Shown here in pieces: positions 53,151 through 63,064 of a stretch of 64,000 nucleotides of DNA. Within the stretch, counting starts at the first letter, position 1. Every line of letters begins with the position of its first letter. The position numbers and the translations under genes are program-made. Source of the DNA: an uncultured Vibrio sp. (GTDB lineage: Bacteria; Pseudomonadota; Gammaproteobacteria; Enterobacterales; Vibrionaceae); NCBI GenBank assembly GCA_947504195.1, contig CANNGN010000009.1, forward strand, positions 1 to 64,000, given 5' to 3'. The notes under the pieces are model-generated. The model made no database searches. It saw nothing but the letters and a program-made list of their open reading frames with translations, and was not told the origin of the DNA.

Positions 53151-53935
53151 TGGGAAACCTCCTCAGCAGATGCCTCATTGACAGAAAGCGGCAACATAAG
53201 CAAAGTCGGCGTAACTTCTTTATTCGCAACCATAAAGGCCTTCTCAAGATCCATATTCAGTGACACGTCTAGCCCCTGCCAACTGTTCGAATCGTTATTC
53301 CAATACCAATATTGTTGCTGGTCTAGGCTCCTTGCGATGAGCGAGATATGGCCTAAGTACAACTGTTCAATTTCACGAGTTTCACCATCAATGTTTATCG
53401 CGCTGGTGTAGATGCCCATCTTATTAACGTAATCAAGTTCTATCTGATACGCCTCTAAGATACGACGATACTTTTCGGAATCACTGATGTTTGCTTCGCT
53501 CATCAAAGACTTGAGTGTTGCCACTCGCTGTTCACGAGCGTCTTTACGAATGGGCATATCTTGTGCGATGTACGCTTCTAAACCATCGAGCATGTTGTAC
53601 ATTAGCGGCACGATACTTTGCCGAGTTTCTATAATCTCATTTCGCTGTACTTCGAGATTGAGCAATTCTTGGTTCTGGTTTTCGATGAGCGTTTCTAAAT
53701 GTTGTTTGTACACTTCTAAGTTGTTCACTTCAGAGCTAAGCGCTTTAATATCGTTTTGCAGTTCGAAACTACGATCCGAACTATTTGAAATCGTTGTTTG
53801 ACTTTTCTGAGCATTGGCGAGGATCGTTTGCTCTACCTTTGAAGACGAATCTATGGAGGCCGCGTACGAATGACCGACTACCGCAATGGTGGTGATTAAT
53901 AAAGAAAGTCGCATGGGTTTTACGATGTTATTCAT
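53147..53935 (-). CDS. DUF3450 family periplasmic protein of the TonB2 system
   Basis: The 262-residue protein has a signal peptide (cleaved near SYA-ASIDSS) and a coiled-coil (about 50-110: LEVYKQHLETLIENQNQELL). It is followed by DUF3450 features VPLMYNMLDGLEAYIAQDMP and YRRILEAYQIELDY. It is first in the TonB2 operon, where vibrios always have such a gene. Its exact part is unknown. Confidence 0.85.
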   Translation of the reverse strand: MNNIVKPMRLSLLITTIAVVGHSYAASIDSSSKVEQTILANAQKSQTTISNSSDRSFELQNDIKALSSEVNNLEVYKQHLETLIENQNQELLNLEVQRNEIIETRQSIVPLMYNMLDGLEAYIAQDMPIRKDAREQRVATLKSLMSEANISDSEKYRRILEAYQIELDYVNKMGIYTSAINIDGETREIEQLYLGHISLIARSLDQQQYWYWNNDSNSWQGLDVSLNMDLEKAFMVANKEVTPTLLMLPLSVNEASAEEVSQ

Positions 53936-54502
53936 GGTGGAAATTAACTCGCTTGCTTACGATGGAACAAAAATAGAAAAGACAATATCGTTCAACTAAG
54001 AATGACAACGTCAGTTTACCGACAATTTAAATCGCCCTCAAATCACTTACTTTATTTAAGGATAATAACCACATTAACGGAACAAGTAATGAGTGACCTA
54101 AACTTGAGCGTTTAATTCTCTGATTTCCAACTTATAGAGCACTGTAGGCGATGAAATGTCGCGACAAATACTAATGGGAATAGTTATCATTTGCAACCAT
54201 TTATCCACGGATATCGCATATCCATATTGCCCATCAAACTTTTGAGTAATCGCCCATATAAAAATCGGTTCAATCACGGACGTAGCGGCAATCACAAATA
54301 GTTCACAATAAAAGCAGAACAGCACCCCGTAACGGTGCTACACTAGCACAAAATTTGACCGCATAATGTTCTTAAAATAATTCAAACTAGCGGTTTATGG
54401 TTATTTCCATTAGCTTACTCACCCTCAAGTCGACGACGTAATTCATGTACTCACCTACAGCATCAATACGATAAATCGAACTCTTACTATTAGGATATTT
54501 AT
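53936..54502. other. gap upstream of the TonB2 operon
   Basis: A 567-base gap between divergent genes. AGCACC-CCGTAAC-GGTGCT (about 54321-54339) is a small hairpin. A 75-codon minus-strand frame (54098-54325) exists but has no convincing family, start site or neighbour. No clear Fur box precedes the TonB2 operon. Confidence 0.4.
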
Positions 54503-55288
54503 ATGCAAAAGCTAACTGATATTGGCGAAAATTTGGTGAACAACGTCGCGGCTCGTTATGGTTTGAGTCACGATGCCGTCGTCCACATGCTCGTTGCCGT
54601 AAACAATGGCGGCGGATCTATGGCACAATTCAACTGCCCTGAACTCGGTGGTTCAGGTCAATGGATGCAAGGCGGCATGACCATGGTTGGTGATATGTTC
54701 AATAACGGTTTAAAAAATACCGTGGACAACTTATGCAGCGAATTAGCCGGTATCTTACTCAACAACCAAGTATTTCCGGTTATTCCAGCGGGGACACCGG
54801 GAAGTAACCAATGGTGGCCAGCGGACTTAGGTGCGCCTTTTAGCAGTGGCGGACAAAATGACATTCGTTATGCCGTGTTCCCCAATCGTTTAGCGGTTGA
54901 ATTGAATGGACAAGTTTCGATTTATGATACCCTTGATCATAACATTGGCGGTGTAAGCCAACAGCAAGGTGGAAATACGTCACTTACCTTCAGTAGTCAA
55001 TGGGGAACGATCAGTGTGGCTAGCTTACCGTTATTAAGCGGCCAGCATGTCGAAGCTCCTCAACAAAATTTTGCCGAACCTCAAATAACTCAGCCGAGCC
55101 CACAACCAATGTCTGAGCCGGTGATCATGAACGATTACAATCAATCAAATTCACAGAATTCGTCACAACAGTATTCTACTAATGAAACACTGCAAATCAT
55201 TGAAAAACTTGCTCAACTTCGCGATCTTGGCGCATTAACCGAAGATGAGTATAACCTTAAGAAGTCAGATTTACTTAGTCGTATTTAA
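54503..55288 (+). CDS. SHOCT-domain protein of unknown function
   Basis: The 261-residue protein has an N-terminal helix pair (MQKLTDIGENLVNNVAARYG), a glycine-rich middle strand region (about 45-170), a Gln/Ser-rich linker and a C-terminal SHOCT helix hairpin (about 226-261: IIEKLAQLRDLGALTEDEYNLKKSDLL). SHOCT segments bind partners or help oligomerisation. No enzymatic motif seen. It stands alone. Confidence 0.75.
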   Translation: MQKLTDIGENLVNNVAARYGLSHDAVVHMLVAVNNGGGSMAQFNCPELGGSGQWMQGGMTMVGDMFNNGLKNTVDNLCSELAGILLNNQVFPVIPAGTPGSNQWWPADLGAPFSSGGQNDIRYAVFPNRLAVELNGQVSIYDTLDHNIGGVSQQQGGNTSLTFSSQWGTISVASLPLLSGQHVEAPQQNFAEPQITQPSPQPMSEPVIMNDYNQSNSQNSSQQYSTNETLQIIEKLAQLRDLGALTEDEYNLKKSDLLSRI

Positions 55289-55396
55289 TCGCCACTAATA
55301 AGTCACAACGTAACTCCGTGCGATAAGAAAACGTAACTATTGGGTGTATTGAGCTTTGGGTATGTAGGTTCATTACACTATCATTAGTGCCAAATC

Positions 55397-55459
55397 AAAA
55401 ATGAGGTGACATTTTAGGACACAGCGTATGCGCTGCATGCTAAAACATCACCTCATTTT
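55397..55459. terminator. long bidirectional terminator with internal hairpin
   Basis: AAAATGAGGTGACATTTTAG pairs with CTAAAACATCACCTCATTTT in 18 of 20 positions. Within the loop CAGCG-TATG-CGCTG forms a second stem. It separates the convergent SHOCT and tctA genes and has AT-rich ends on both strands. Confidence 0.85.
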
Positions 55460-55477
55460 GTTCATATCTATTCTATT

Positions 55478-57031
55478 CTATCCTTCCCCTTCAGATATTG
55501 TCGATTCAGGGCCTTTGGTTTCTTGCGAGTTCGCTCTTTTACTTTTCCACAGTTCGACTAGTGGTGGCACAATCAAAACCACAACCGCGGTGATTACGAT
55601 GCTTAGACTCAATGGTCGCTCCCACAGGAATGAGAAACTACCATCGGAAATTGTCAGTGCACGGCTGAGATTATTCTCCATTAGCCCGCCCAAAATGAAA
55701 CCTAATAGCATCGGGGCCATCGGAAACTCAAGCAGCTTCAAGAAAATCGCTATCACAGTGATAATCGCCATCATGTGAATATCAAAACTGTTAAAGCTCA
55801 CGAGATACACACCAGTGATCGAGAAGAACAAGATCAGTGGAATCAAGATTGGACGTGGAATCACTAACAAACGTGAAATGTACGGTATCAACGGCAAATT
55901 AAGAACCAAAAGTACAAGGTTGCCAAAGTACATTGATATAATCACCGACCAGAACACATCGGGATTGTCGATAAACAAACGTGGACCAGGTTGAATACCG
56001 TAAGCAATCAAAGCGCCCAACATTATCGCCGTAGTACCTGAGCCCGGAATCCCTAATGTAAGCAATGGTACAAATGACCCCGTTGAGGCAGCATTATTTG
56101 CCGATTCTGGAGCCGCCAACCCTTTTAGCGAACCTTTACCAAACTTAAGCTTCTCTTTAGCTGACGCTAGATTTCGTTCAAGCCCATAGGCAAGAAAAGA
56201 GGCTATCGTAGCGCCTGCTCCGGGCAACACACCGACGATAAACCCAAAGACAGATGAGCGTGCAATCGTTGGCGCAACTTGTTTCATCTCTTCTTTACTC
56301 AGCTTCATGCTACCAAGTTGGCTCATGTCCACTTGCTCTTCTTCCTCACGATGCTGACCTTTTAATACCGTCATCACCACTTCGGTTAAGGCAAAGGTTG
56401 CCATTGCGAGTAACAAGAAACTAATTCCATCAATAAGGTCAACACTGCCAAAAGTGAAACGCGTCGTACCCGAGGTAACATCGGTGCCCACGGTTGCGAT
56501 CATCAAGCCAAAGATGGTCATGATCAACGCCTTGATCACCTGCCCTTTACCAGAAAATGCCGCGACGGCCGTAAGACCTAAAATCATCAATGCAAAGTAA
56601 TCGCTTGATTGAAAACTCAGTGATACCGAGGCTAACGCAGGTGCGGCAAACAACAGAACGATGGCACCAACAGTACCACCAGTGAACGACGAATATGCTG
56701 CGAGCGCGAGTGCTTTCCCCGCTTGCTTTTGTTGTGATAACGGATAACCATCGAAAGAGGTGACCACTGTACTCGCACAACCGGGCGCATTAATCAAAAT
56801 CGACGACGTCGAACCTCCAAACACTGCGCCATAATAGACCCCAGCCATCAAAATAATGCCTGAAGAAGGATCAAGGCCGTATGTGATCGGTATCATCAAC
56901 GCCACCGCCGAAATGGGCCCCAATCCGGGTAACATTCCAATAAACGTGCCGGCAAAACAACCTAATACCACCATCATTAAATTAAAAGGCATCACCGCAG
57001 TGGATAGCCCCGTCATAATTCCATCTAACAT
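55478..57031 (-). CDS. tctA: tripartite tricarboxylate transporter TctA
   Basis: The 517-residue, 12-helix protein has GMLPGLGPISAVALMIP and VGVLPGAGATIASFLAYG, the two repeated TctA signatures, and PLLTLGIPGSGTTAIML. It is the large membrane subunit of a carrier for citrate or related carboxylates. It starts five bases after tctB stops. Confidence 0.93.
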   Translation of the reverse strand: MLDGIMTGLSTAVMPFNLMMVVLGCFAGTFIGMLPGLGPISAVALMIPITYGLDPSSGIILMAGVYYGAVFGGSTSSILINAPGCASTVVTSFDGYPLSQQKQAGKALALAAYSSFTGGTVGAIVLLFAAPALASVSLSFQSSDYFALMILGLTAVAAFSGKGQVIKALIMTIFGLMIATVGTDVTSGTTRFTFGSVDLIDGISFLLLAMATFALTEVVMTVLKGQHREEEEQVDMSQLGSMKLSKEEMKQVAPTIARSSVFGFIVGVLPGAGATIASFLAYGLERNLASAKEKLKFGKGSLKGLAAPESANNAASTGSFVPLLTLGIPGSGTTAIMLGALIAYGIQPGPRLFIDNPDVFWSVIISMYFGNLVLLVLNLPLIPYISRLLVIPRPILIPLILFFSITGVYLVSFNSFDIHMMAIITVIAIFLKLLEFPMAPMLLGFILGGLMENNLSRALTISDGSFSFLWERPLSLSIVITAVVVLIVPPLVELWKSKRANSQETKGPESTISEGEG

Positions 57032-57036
57032 GATGA

Positions 57037-57510
57037 TTATCCTCCGAATACTTGGGTGATGAGCTTACCCGGTGCCAAATAGATATCGAGCAGCTGCGTT
57101 AGTGCAAACCATATCGCGACCGCGAACGGCACTGAGGATACAAAGAGTAGCTTGACGCTTCGTACACCGAGTATCCAATAGCCACCGACTAAAAAGATTA
57201 CGGTAGCAATAAGAAAACCGACCCACTCTAGCGCTAAGGCAAAAAGCACCACCAGCACGAGTAATTTGCCGACTAAAGCAAAGTCATAACCTTTTAGAGA
57301 GAGCGAGTTACTTCCATCGCGCTTTGCTGTAATCAGCAGCACAAGCGACAGAAACCCGCCCATCATGGCTAAAAACTTGGGAACCGTCTGAGCATGAAAA
57401 GGTTCAAATTCATCGCCGGGAAGAAGATGAATATCGCCCGCGTAATATCCGTAGGCAGCGGATAGCCCAAGAAACACTAAGCCTCCAATATGATCTTTAC
57501 TAAGTGTCAT
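57037..57510 (-). CDS. tctB: tripartite tricarboxylate transporter TctB
   Basis: The 157-residue, four-helix small membrane subunit begins MTLSKDHIGGLVFLGLSAAYGYY. TctB proteins are poorly conserved, and position between tctC and tctA gives the identity. The start at 57510 follows AGGAGG at five bases. An upstream ATG would add eight residues. Confidence 0.88.
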   Translation of the reverse strand: MTLSKDHIGGLVFLGLSAAYGYYAGDIHLLPGDEFEPFHAQTVPKFLAMMGGFLSLVLLITAKRDGSNSLSLKGYDFALVGKLLVLVVLFALALEWVGFLIATVIFLVGGYWILGVRSVKLLFVSSVPFAVAIWFALTQLLDIYLAPGKLITQVFGG

Positions 57511-57621
57511 CGAATCCTCCTGATGCGGTATCAACCTAATGCTTGTTCTATAAAAAGCGCCATTCAGTCGCGTTAAACCTGCGTACCGAATGGCCGAATT
57601 TATGATTTTTTGGCTAATGAG

Positions 57622-58605
57622 TTACTTAAGAAAACCCAGTTCACGCATCAAATCCCCTACTTCTTTTTCTTGCTCTTCTAGGAAAGCGATAAACTGATCG
57701 TCTGGCTTAAATATCTCTGTCCAACCATTACGAGCACGAACGGTTTCCCATTCTTCGGTTTCGTACATTTTCTCTAACGCATCGATAAATTCTGCTTTTT
57801 GTTCACTAGAAATGCCCGGTGCCGCAAAGAATCCACGCCAGTTTACAAACTCAGCATCGTAACCAAGCTCTTTTAACGTCGGAACATCAGGCGCCGCTTC
57901 ATTTCGTTCACTGCCCGTCATCACAAGAATTCGCACTTCTCCGGCTTCAGCTAATGCTAATGCTTCCGAAAAACCCGTTGATAGCAATTGCGTTTCGCCG
58001 GATAACAATCCAGCCATCGCTTTTCCACCTGCATCGTAGGCCACGTAGCGTACCTTACGAGCATCACCACCGGCAGACTTAAACGCCATCGCGGCAACCA
58101 AATGGTCCATACTGCCTCGAGCTGAGCCACCGGCTATTTTGACCGAGCGAGCATCTTCATTGAAGTCTGCGACCACTTCACTAAAACTGGTATAAGGAGA
58201 GTCTTTACGTACTACAAACGCGCCAAAATCACCGATTGTCGCGGCAACAGGCGTTAAGTCTCTAAATGATTGAGGGAACACTTTTGAAAGTGAACGAATG
58301 ACGATCGGTGTCGAATTCACCATCAAGGTATCTTGCTTTTGCTGGGCGGTTTCAATCAGATGCGCTATCGCTTTACCACCGCCACCGCCAGACATATTTT
58401 CGTAGGAAATTGAGTCAACGAGGCCAGCTTTCGACAGAGCCTCCCCGGTACCGCGTGCTGTGCCATCCCATCCACCACCAGCGCCGCCGGGAATCAAGAA
58501 GTGAACACTATCTAATGCTTGGACGTTAAACGTCGTACCAGCAGCTAAACAGGTCGCTAACACAGATACCAATACACTTTTTCTCGTTTTTAGTTTGCGG
58601 AGCAT
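57622..58605 (-). CDS. tctC: tricarboxylate-binding protein TctC
   Basis: The 327-residue periplasmic protein has a signal peptide (cleaved near VQA-LDSV) and the Bug/TctC fold: IPGGAGGGWDGTARGTGEAL, INSTPIVIRSL-like region and YVAYDAGGKAMAGLLSGE. It captures the carboxylate for TctAB. The DctP-like TRAP proteins belong to a different family. Upstream divergent two-component genes probably control it. Confidence 0.92.
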   Translation of the reverse strand: MLRKLKTRKSVLVSVLATCLAAGTTFNVQALDSVHFLIPGGAGGGWDGTARGTGEALSKAGLVDSISYENMSGGGGGKAIAHLIETAQQKQDTLMVNSTPIVIRSLSKVFPQSFRDLTPVAATIGDFGAFVVRKDSPYTSFSEVVADFNEDARSVKIAGGSARGSMDHLVAAMAFKSAGGDARKVRYVAYDAGGKAMAGLLSGETQLLSTGFSEALALAEAGEVRILVMTGSERNEAAPDVPTLKELGYDAEFVNWRGFFAAPGISSEQKAEFIDALEKMYETEEWETVRARNGWTEIFKPDDQFIAFLEEQEKEVGDLMRELGFLK

Positions 58606-58781
58606 CACAATTACCTCGTCTTTATTTTTATGGAGAGCCCAATATAGTTCAATAATACGGAGGTAGAAGCTTGTGCATTTAAAGGGCGTTTAAATTATTA
58701 AGGCGATTTTGTTCATATTGTTTACGGGTCTTTAGCCACGTTATTGAATAGCATCAAGGATGAAATGAATAAGGACATAAG

Positions 58782-60386
58782 ATGAAGCAATTCCGACGAT
58801 TAAAACTCAAAGGTCGCATGATCCTAATCTTAGGGTTGATGGCGTTAATTCAGACCGTGGTAATTGGCGCCTTTGCGATAAACTATTTGCATAAATCGTT
58901 GGATGAGCAGATTGGCCAAAAAGCACTAGATGTCGCAAAAACCATTGCGGCTATGCCTCAAATTGTTGGTGCGATAGAACGTAGAGACAGTGAATATCTT
59001 CAACCAATTAGCCTAAACTTGGCCCACGAAACACAAGCACGTTTTGTCGTAATTGGCGATGGCGATGGTATACGCCTAGCACACCCAAATGCCAAAAAAA
59101 TTGGCCACTCCATGTCCGATGACGAAGGCGATGATAATGCGCAAGTTCTTGTCGATGGACAAGCCTACTTATCCAAAGCACTCGGTAGTTTAGGTTGGTC
59201 GATTCGAGGCAAAGCACCCGTTTTTTCATTGGATGGTCAACGCATTGTTGGCCTTGTCTCTGTTGGCTACCACTTAGAGCAAGTCGCCAAAGTGACCTTC
59301 CACTATAAGATCGTACTCATTGCCGTAATTATGATCACATTTTTATTGAGTGTGTTTACCGCCGTATGGTTTGCCAATCACTTTAAACGCGCCATTTTTG
59401 GCCTTGAGCCGGAACAGATCGGACATCTATTTGAAGAACAAAAAGCGACACTAGAATCGGTTCGTGAAGGCATAATTGCCGTTAACAACGAGGGTCGTGT
59501 CACCACTCTAAATCGAACGGCCATAGAGACTTTGGGTCTACCAAAAGATCGAGAGCTAACTGGATTACACATTTCAGAAGTACTACCAGACAGTGCCATT
59601 ATGGAAGTGCTGCGAACCGGCATCCCCCAATTTGACGAGGAAGTCTGGCGCGATGGCCACAGTATTATTGCTAACCGCCTACCTTTGATTCAAGGTGACA
59701 AAATCACTGGCGTAGTCTCAAGTTTTCGACGTAAAGATGAAGTCGCCATGGTGAGTATAAAGCTCACACGGATTCAACAATATGCCGACAGTTTACGAAG
59801 CCAGGCTCATGAATATTCCAACAAACTTCATACCATCGCAGGATTAATTCAAATTGGCGCAACTGACGAAGCCTTAGCCTTGATCGGACAAGAAACCCAA
59901 AGTCATCAAGAGCTAATCAAACTCCTTTTAGCGGCTGTACCCGACCCAATACTTGCTGGCTGTTTACTGGGTAAATATAATCGAGCTCGTGAAATGGGCT
60001 TAAAGCTCGTCATAGATCAAGACAGCCATATGACTGAAATCCCGGACCTACTGCCGCGGGAAAATCTTGTCAGTATCATTGGCAACCTGATTGATAATGC
60101 GCTTGAGGCGACAAGGATGCATAAAGGACATGGTGGTCAAGTCAGTCTTTCGATGACTGACTTAGGTAATGATTTGATTTTTGAAATTGAAGACCAAGGA
60201 CCGGGTATTTCACCCGCACAACAAGCACAGATATTCGAAAAAGGCTACTCGAGTAAGGAGGCTGAAGGCCATGGCTACGGTCTCCATTTAGTGAAAAGCT
60301 TATTGAACAAGCTTGGTGGAACCGTCACAATCGAGCCTGCTGGCGACCTTGGTAGCCGCTTTATTGTTTATATTCCAAAGCGATAA
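58782..60386 (+). CDS. CitA/DcuS-type sensor histidine kinase
   Basis: The 534-residue kinase has TM helix 1 (about 12-35), a periplasmic Cache/PAS sensor (about 36-172), TM helix 2 (about 175-197), a cytoplasmic PAS (about 220-320), an H box AHEYSNKLHTIAGLIQ (His343) and an ATPase domain with NLIDNALEA, EDQGPGI and GHGYGLHLV. The layout is that of carboxylate sensors such as CitA, DcuS and DpiB. Divergent from tctCBA, whose expression it likely controls. Confidence 0.9.
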   Translation: MKQFRRLKLKGRMILILGLMALIQTVVIGAFAINYLHKSLDEQIGQKALDVAKTIAAMPQIVGAIERRDSEYLQPISLNLAHETQARFVVIGDGDGIRLAHPNAKKIGHSMSDDEGDDNAQVLVDGQAYLSKALGSLGWSIRGKAPVFSLDGQRIVGLVSVGYHLEQVAKVTFHYKIVLIAVIMITFLLSVFTAVWFANHFKRAIFGLEPEQIGHLFEEQKATLESVREGIIAVNNEGRVTTLNRTAIETLGLPKDRELTGLHISEVLPDSAIMEVLRTGIPQFDEEVWRDGHSIIANRLPLIQGDKITGVVSSFRRKDEVAMVSIKLTRIQQYADSLRSQAHEYSNKLHTIAGLIQIGATDEALALIGQETQSHQELIKLLLAAVPDPILAGCLLGKYNRAREMGLKLVIDQDSHMTEIPDLLPRENLVSIIGNLIDNALEATRMHKGHGGQVSLSMTDLGNDLIFEIEDQGPGISPAQQAQIFEKGYSSKEAEGHGYGLHLVKSLLNKLGGTVTIEPAGDLGSRFIVYIPKR

Positions 60387-60409
60387 CTGTGTTCAATAGG
60401 ATTAGACCG

Positions 60410-61096
60410 ATGATAAAAGTCGTAATTGCAGAAGATGACCAACAAATTGCTGAAATACAAAAGCGCTTTCTAGAGCGTATTGATGGTTTCGAGTTAGTTG
60501 GCATCGCTCATGGCCTACAAGAAGCGGAAGACTTAGTTGAAGTAATGCAACCTGAGTTAGTCCTGCTCGATGTCCAATTTCCTACGGGCACTGGGTTAGA
60601 TTTATTACGAAAGCTCCGTGCCACCAATAGCGCCGTTGATGTCATCCTCATCACAGCGGCAAAAGAAGTGGATACGCTGCGTGAAGCTCTGCATGGCGGC
60701 GTGTTTGACTATATTTTAAAACCCTTAGTATTTGAACGCTTACAAGAAGCGCTCCACAACTACCAGCAGCACATCAGCAAATTTCAAGCCATGCAGGAGC
60801 TGGCTCAAACTGATGTTGATATCGTATTACCTCGCAATCAAGGAACCATGACTGCGCAAGTTTCGACTGATGCTCGCCTACCAAAAGGTGTGGATGGGTT
60901 AACACTAGAAAAAGTAAAATTGGTCTTCGAGCCATCACCGTCACCGCTAAGTGCCGAAGAGGTCGGAGAGATTATTGGCGCAAGCCGAACGACAGCAAGG
61001 CGCTATCTAGAATACTTGGTGAGCACTGATGAAGTCATTGCGGAAGTGTCTTATGGTACAGTCGGTCGTCCAGAAAGACGTTATCGCAGTGTTTAA
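60410..61096 (+). CDS. CitB/DcuR-type response regulator
   Basis: The 228-residue protein has a receiver domain with Asp54 (VLLDVQFPTGTGLDLL) and a C-terminal winged-helix region (about 165-225: LSAEEVGEIIGASRTTARRYLEYL) of the CitB group. It starts at 60410, after GGATTAG. A start at 60389 would add seven residues. It completes the kinase-regulator pair. Confidence 0.9.
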   Translation: MIKVVIAEDDQQIAEIQKRFLERIDGFELVGIAHGLQEAEDLVEVMQPELVLLDVQFPTGTGLDLLRKLRATNSAVDVILITAAKEVDTLREALHGGVFDYILKPLVFERLQEALHNYQQHISKFQAMQELAQTDVDIVLPRNQGTMTAQVSTDARLPKGVDGLTLEKVKLVFEPSPSPLSAEEVGEIIGASRTTARRYLEYLVSTDEVIAEVSYGTVGRPERRYRSV

Positions 61097-61134
61097 CAGT
61101 GAGAAGTTTATGCATGATATGTAAGCATCACATA

Positions 61135-61164
61135 GACGCGACTCACACTTAACGTGACCGCGTC
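61135..61164. terminator. weak terminator-like repeat between citB-type and lrp-type genes
   Basis: GACGCG and CGCGTC flank 18 bases containing CACACTTAACGTG. This makes a short stem between two convergent genes. No T run; low confidence. Confidence 0.3.
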
Positions 61165-61174
61165 ACATGAAGAA

Positions 61175-61603
61175 CTACAATCTATCCACTCGCTTAGTTA
61201 AACACATATGTGTAACGACTTTATCGAGGTTTGGCCAAGACTCAATCGCTTGTCTAATATCATTTAAGCGTTGCATAGAAGGGGCTTGCACTAACAATAA
61301 AAGGTCAAGATCGCCACTAATCGAATGTGCAAGAGTGACCTCGGGTATGGTTTCAATTAACGGCACAACTTGATCACACGATAGTGGCCGAAATGTCAAC
61401 GCAATATACGCATCGACCCCATCTGTTTGTAGCTTGGATACATGGGCGTGATACCCCGTAATCGTGCCATTCTCTTCCATGCGTTTTATCCGATCAGCCA
61501 CAGCCGACCGAGAAAGATTCACTTGCCGACTAATATCAGACACCGACAAACGCGCATCTTTCACAAGTAATCCTAATATCTTTTGATCATACTGATCGGA
61601 CAC
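61175..61603 (-). CDS. Lrp/AsnC-family regulator
   Basis: The 142-residue protein has an N-terminal winged helix (VKDARLSVSDISRQVNLSRSAVADRIKRMEENG) and a RAM ligand-binding domain (about 60-140: AYIALTFRPL, TLAHSISGDLDLLLLVQ). The start is GTG at 61603 with GGAG seven bases upstream. Divergent from a YjeH-type permease, it most likely responds to an amino acid and controls that gene. Confidence 0.87.
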   Translation of the reverse strand: MSDQYDQKILGLLVKDARLSVSDISRQVNLSRSAVADRIKRMEENGTITGYHAHVSKLQTDGVDAYIALTFRPLSCDQVVPLIETIPEVTLAHSISGDLDLLLLVQAPSMQRLNDIRQAIESWPNLDKVVTHMCLTKRVDRL

Positions 61604-61755
61604 ATTGATTCTCCATTCACACGTCACTTTGACGTTATTTCCGTTAAACTGCGCCTTAATACAGTCAATATGCTTAGCGCTTTTCTAGGGTGATTATTTT
61701 ATCCTTATCATTAAGAAAAATCAGCAAGATAACAACTCTTATTAAAGGGCAAATT

Positions 61756-63012
61756 ATGTCTCAATACCAAAAAACGCTTGGCCCAATTCAGGGGATCGCA
61801 ATGACGGTCACCACCTTTATCGGCACAGGGCTGATGATTTTACCCGCAATGTCTGTAGCCGAAGCTGGATCATTCGCCTTCTATGCCTGGTTAATTACGG
61901 CAATCATGATTATTCCTGTTGCTTATGTGTTCGCTCTACTCGGCTCAAAGTACCCGTCTGCAGGAGGTGCTTCTCACTATATCGGTAAAGCGTTCGGCCC
62001 ACTTTTCGAAAAAGCAGTTGGGTGGCTGTTTCTCAGTATTCTATTGGTTGGCCCTGCCGTCGCCATTAAAGTGGCTGCTGCATATCTTGCGATTATCTTC
62101 GATACCTCATCACAATGGATACCTGCCTTTGGTATTTTAACCTTGTTGGGAATTTTGGTTTTTTCAATTATGGGGATGAAAACCTCCGCTCGTTTTCAGA
62201 CTGGTATCGTCATTGCGATGATTGCAGTGATTGCTTGGCTTTGTATTGCCGGTGATATCAACGCTAGCTTTAGTGTTATCGACACTCCAGTCAACCAGAG
62301 TGAATGGCAGCAAACGCTTTACGCGACAGGGGTTATTTTCTGGTGTTTTCTCGGCATTGAAGTGATGGCACACATGGGAGCTGAATTTAAAAATCCAAGT
62401 AGAGACTTTCCTATCGCGTTACTCGGGGGCATAACCTTGGTGATTCTCGCCTATCTCAGCTTAGTGTTATTGATCGCTTGGCATCATACCTATGGCGATG
62501 AGTTTACAAATAGTCAGTCTCTCGCATTGCTCGTAGAAAAACTCACCAATAGCACTTACAGCCGTGTATTTGCCATCGGAGCTTATGTGGTCGCTTTTGC
62601 TAACGTCGCGATCTATATATTAGGATTCTCTCGTATGGTTCAATCGATGGCAGAGCAACACACGCTATCGCCATCGTTCTCTCAGCTCAGCCACAACGGT
62701 GTACCAGTGAAAGCGGTGTTCTTAGTTGGATTGATTACATTATTTTCACTACTGTTTGCTCAGTTTTCAGGCTGGAAAATGGAGTGGTTTATTGAAATGA
62801 CCAACGGCAGTTTCCTTACCATTTATACTCTGACATGCTTAGCGGCAGTCAAACTGGTTAGCCAAACGTCCAAAGTCATCGCCATCATTGCACTTGTCAG
62901 CTGCCTAGTTACGGTCTTATTCATTGGCCAGAATATGGCGTTCGCAATATTGATTTTCGTCTCTGCGTTTGGGTTTGAGTATAAGCGCCTGAACAAAGCT
63001 TCAGCGCTTTAA
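61756..63012 (+). CDS. yjeH: YjeH-type amino-acid permease/exporter (APC family)
   Basis: The 418-residue, 12-helix APC-family protein begins MSQYQKTLGPIQGIAMTVTTFIGTGLMILPA, the opening typical of YjeH, which in E. coli exports methionine and branched-chain amino acids. FIEMTNGSFLTIYTLTCLAAVKL also fits. I use the start after AAAGGGC at 61756. A longer frame adds 22 unlikely residues. The adjacent Lrp-type gene supports an amino-acid substrate. Confidence 0.8.
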   Translation: MSQYQKTLGPIQGIAMTVTTFIGTGLMILPAMSVAEAGSFAFYAWLITAIMIIPVAYVFALLGSKYPSAGGASHYIGKAFGPLFEKAVGWLFLSILLVGPAVAIKVAAAYLAIIFDTSSQWIPAFGILTLLGILVFSIMGMKTSARFQTGIVIAMIAVIAWLCIAGDINASFSVIDTPVNQSEWQQTLYATGVIFWCFLGIEVMAHMGAEFKNPSRDFPIALLGGITLVILAYLSLVLLIAWHHTYGDEFTNSQSLALLVEKLTNSTYSRVFAIGAYVVAFANVAIYILGFSRMVQSMAEQHTLSPSFSQLSHNGVPVKAVFLVGLITLFSLLFAQFSGWKMEWFIEMTNGSFLTIYTLTCLAAVKLVSQTSKVIAIIALVSCLVTVLFIGQNMAFAILIFVSAFGFEYKRLNKASAL

Positions 63013-63064
63013 GTAAATTAAACTTCCCGAGCCACTTTGATGATAAGTGGTTCGTCAAAATACA

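Noticed and set aside
54098..54325. 75-codon minus frame in the gap upstream of the TonB2 operon
   Set aside because: No recognised family, no clear ribosome site, and its start overlaps a small hairpin. Kept only as a note.
61690..61755. N-terminal extension of the YjeH-type permease
   Set aside because: The 22 extra residues are not part of the family opening, which begins MSQYQKTLG; GGGC precedes the later ATG.
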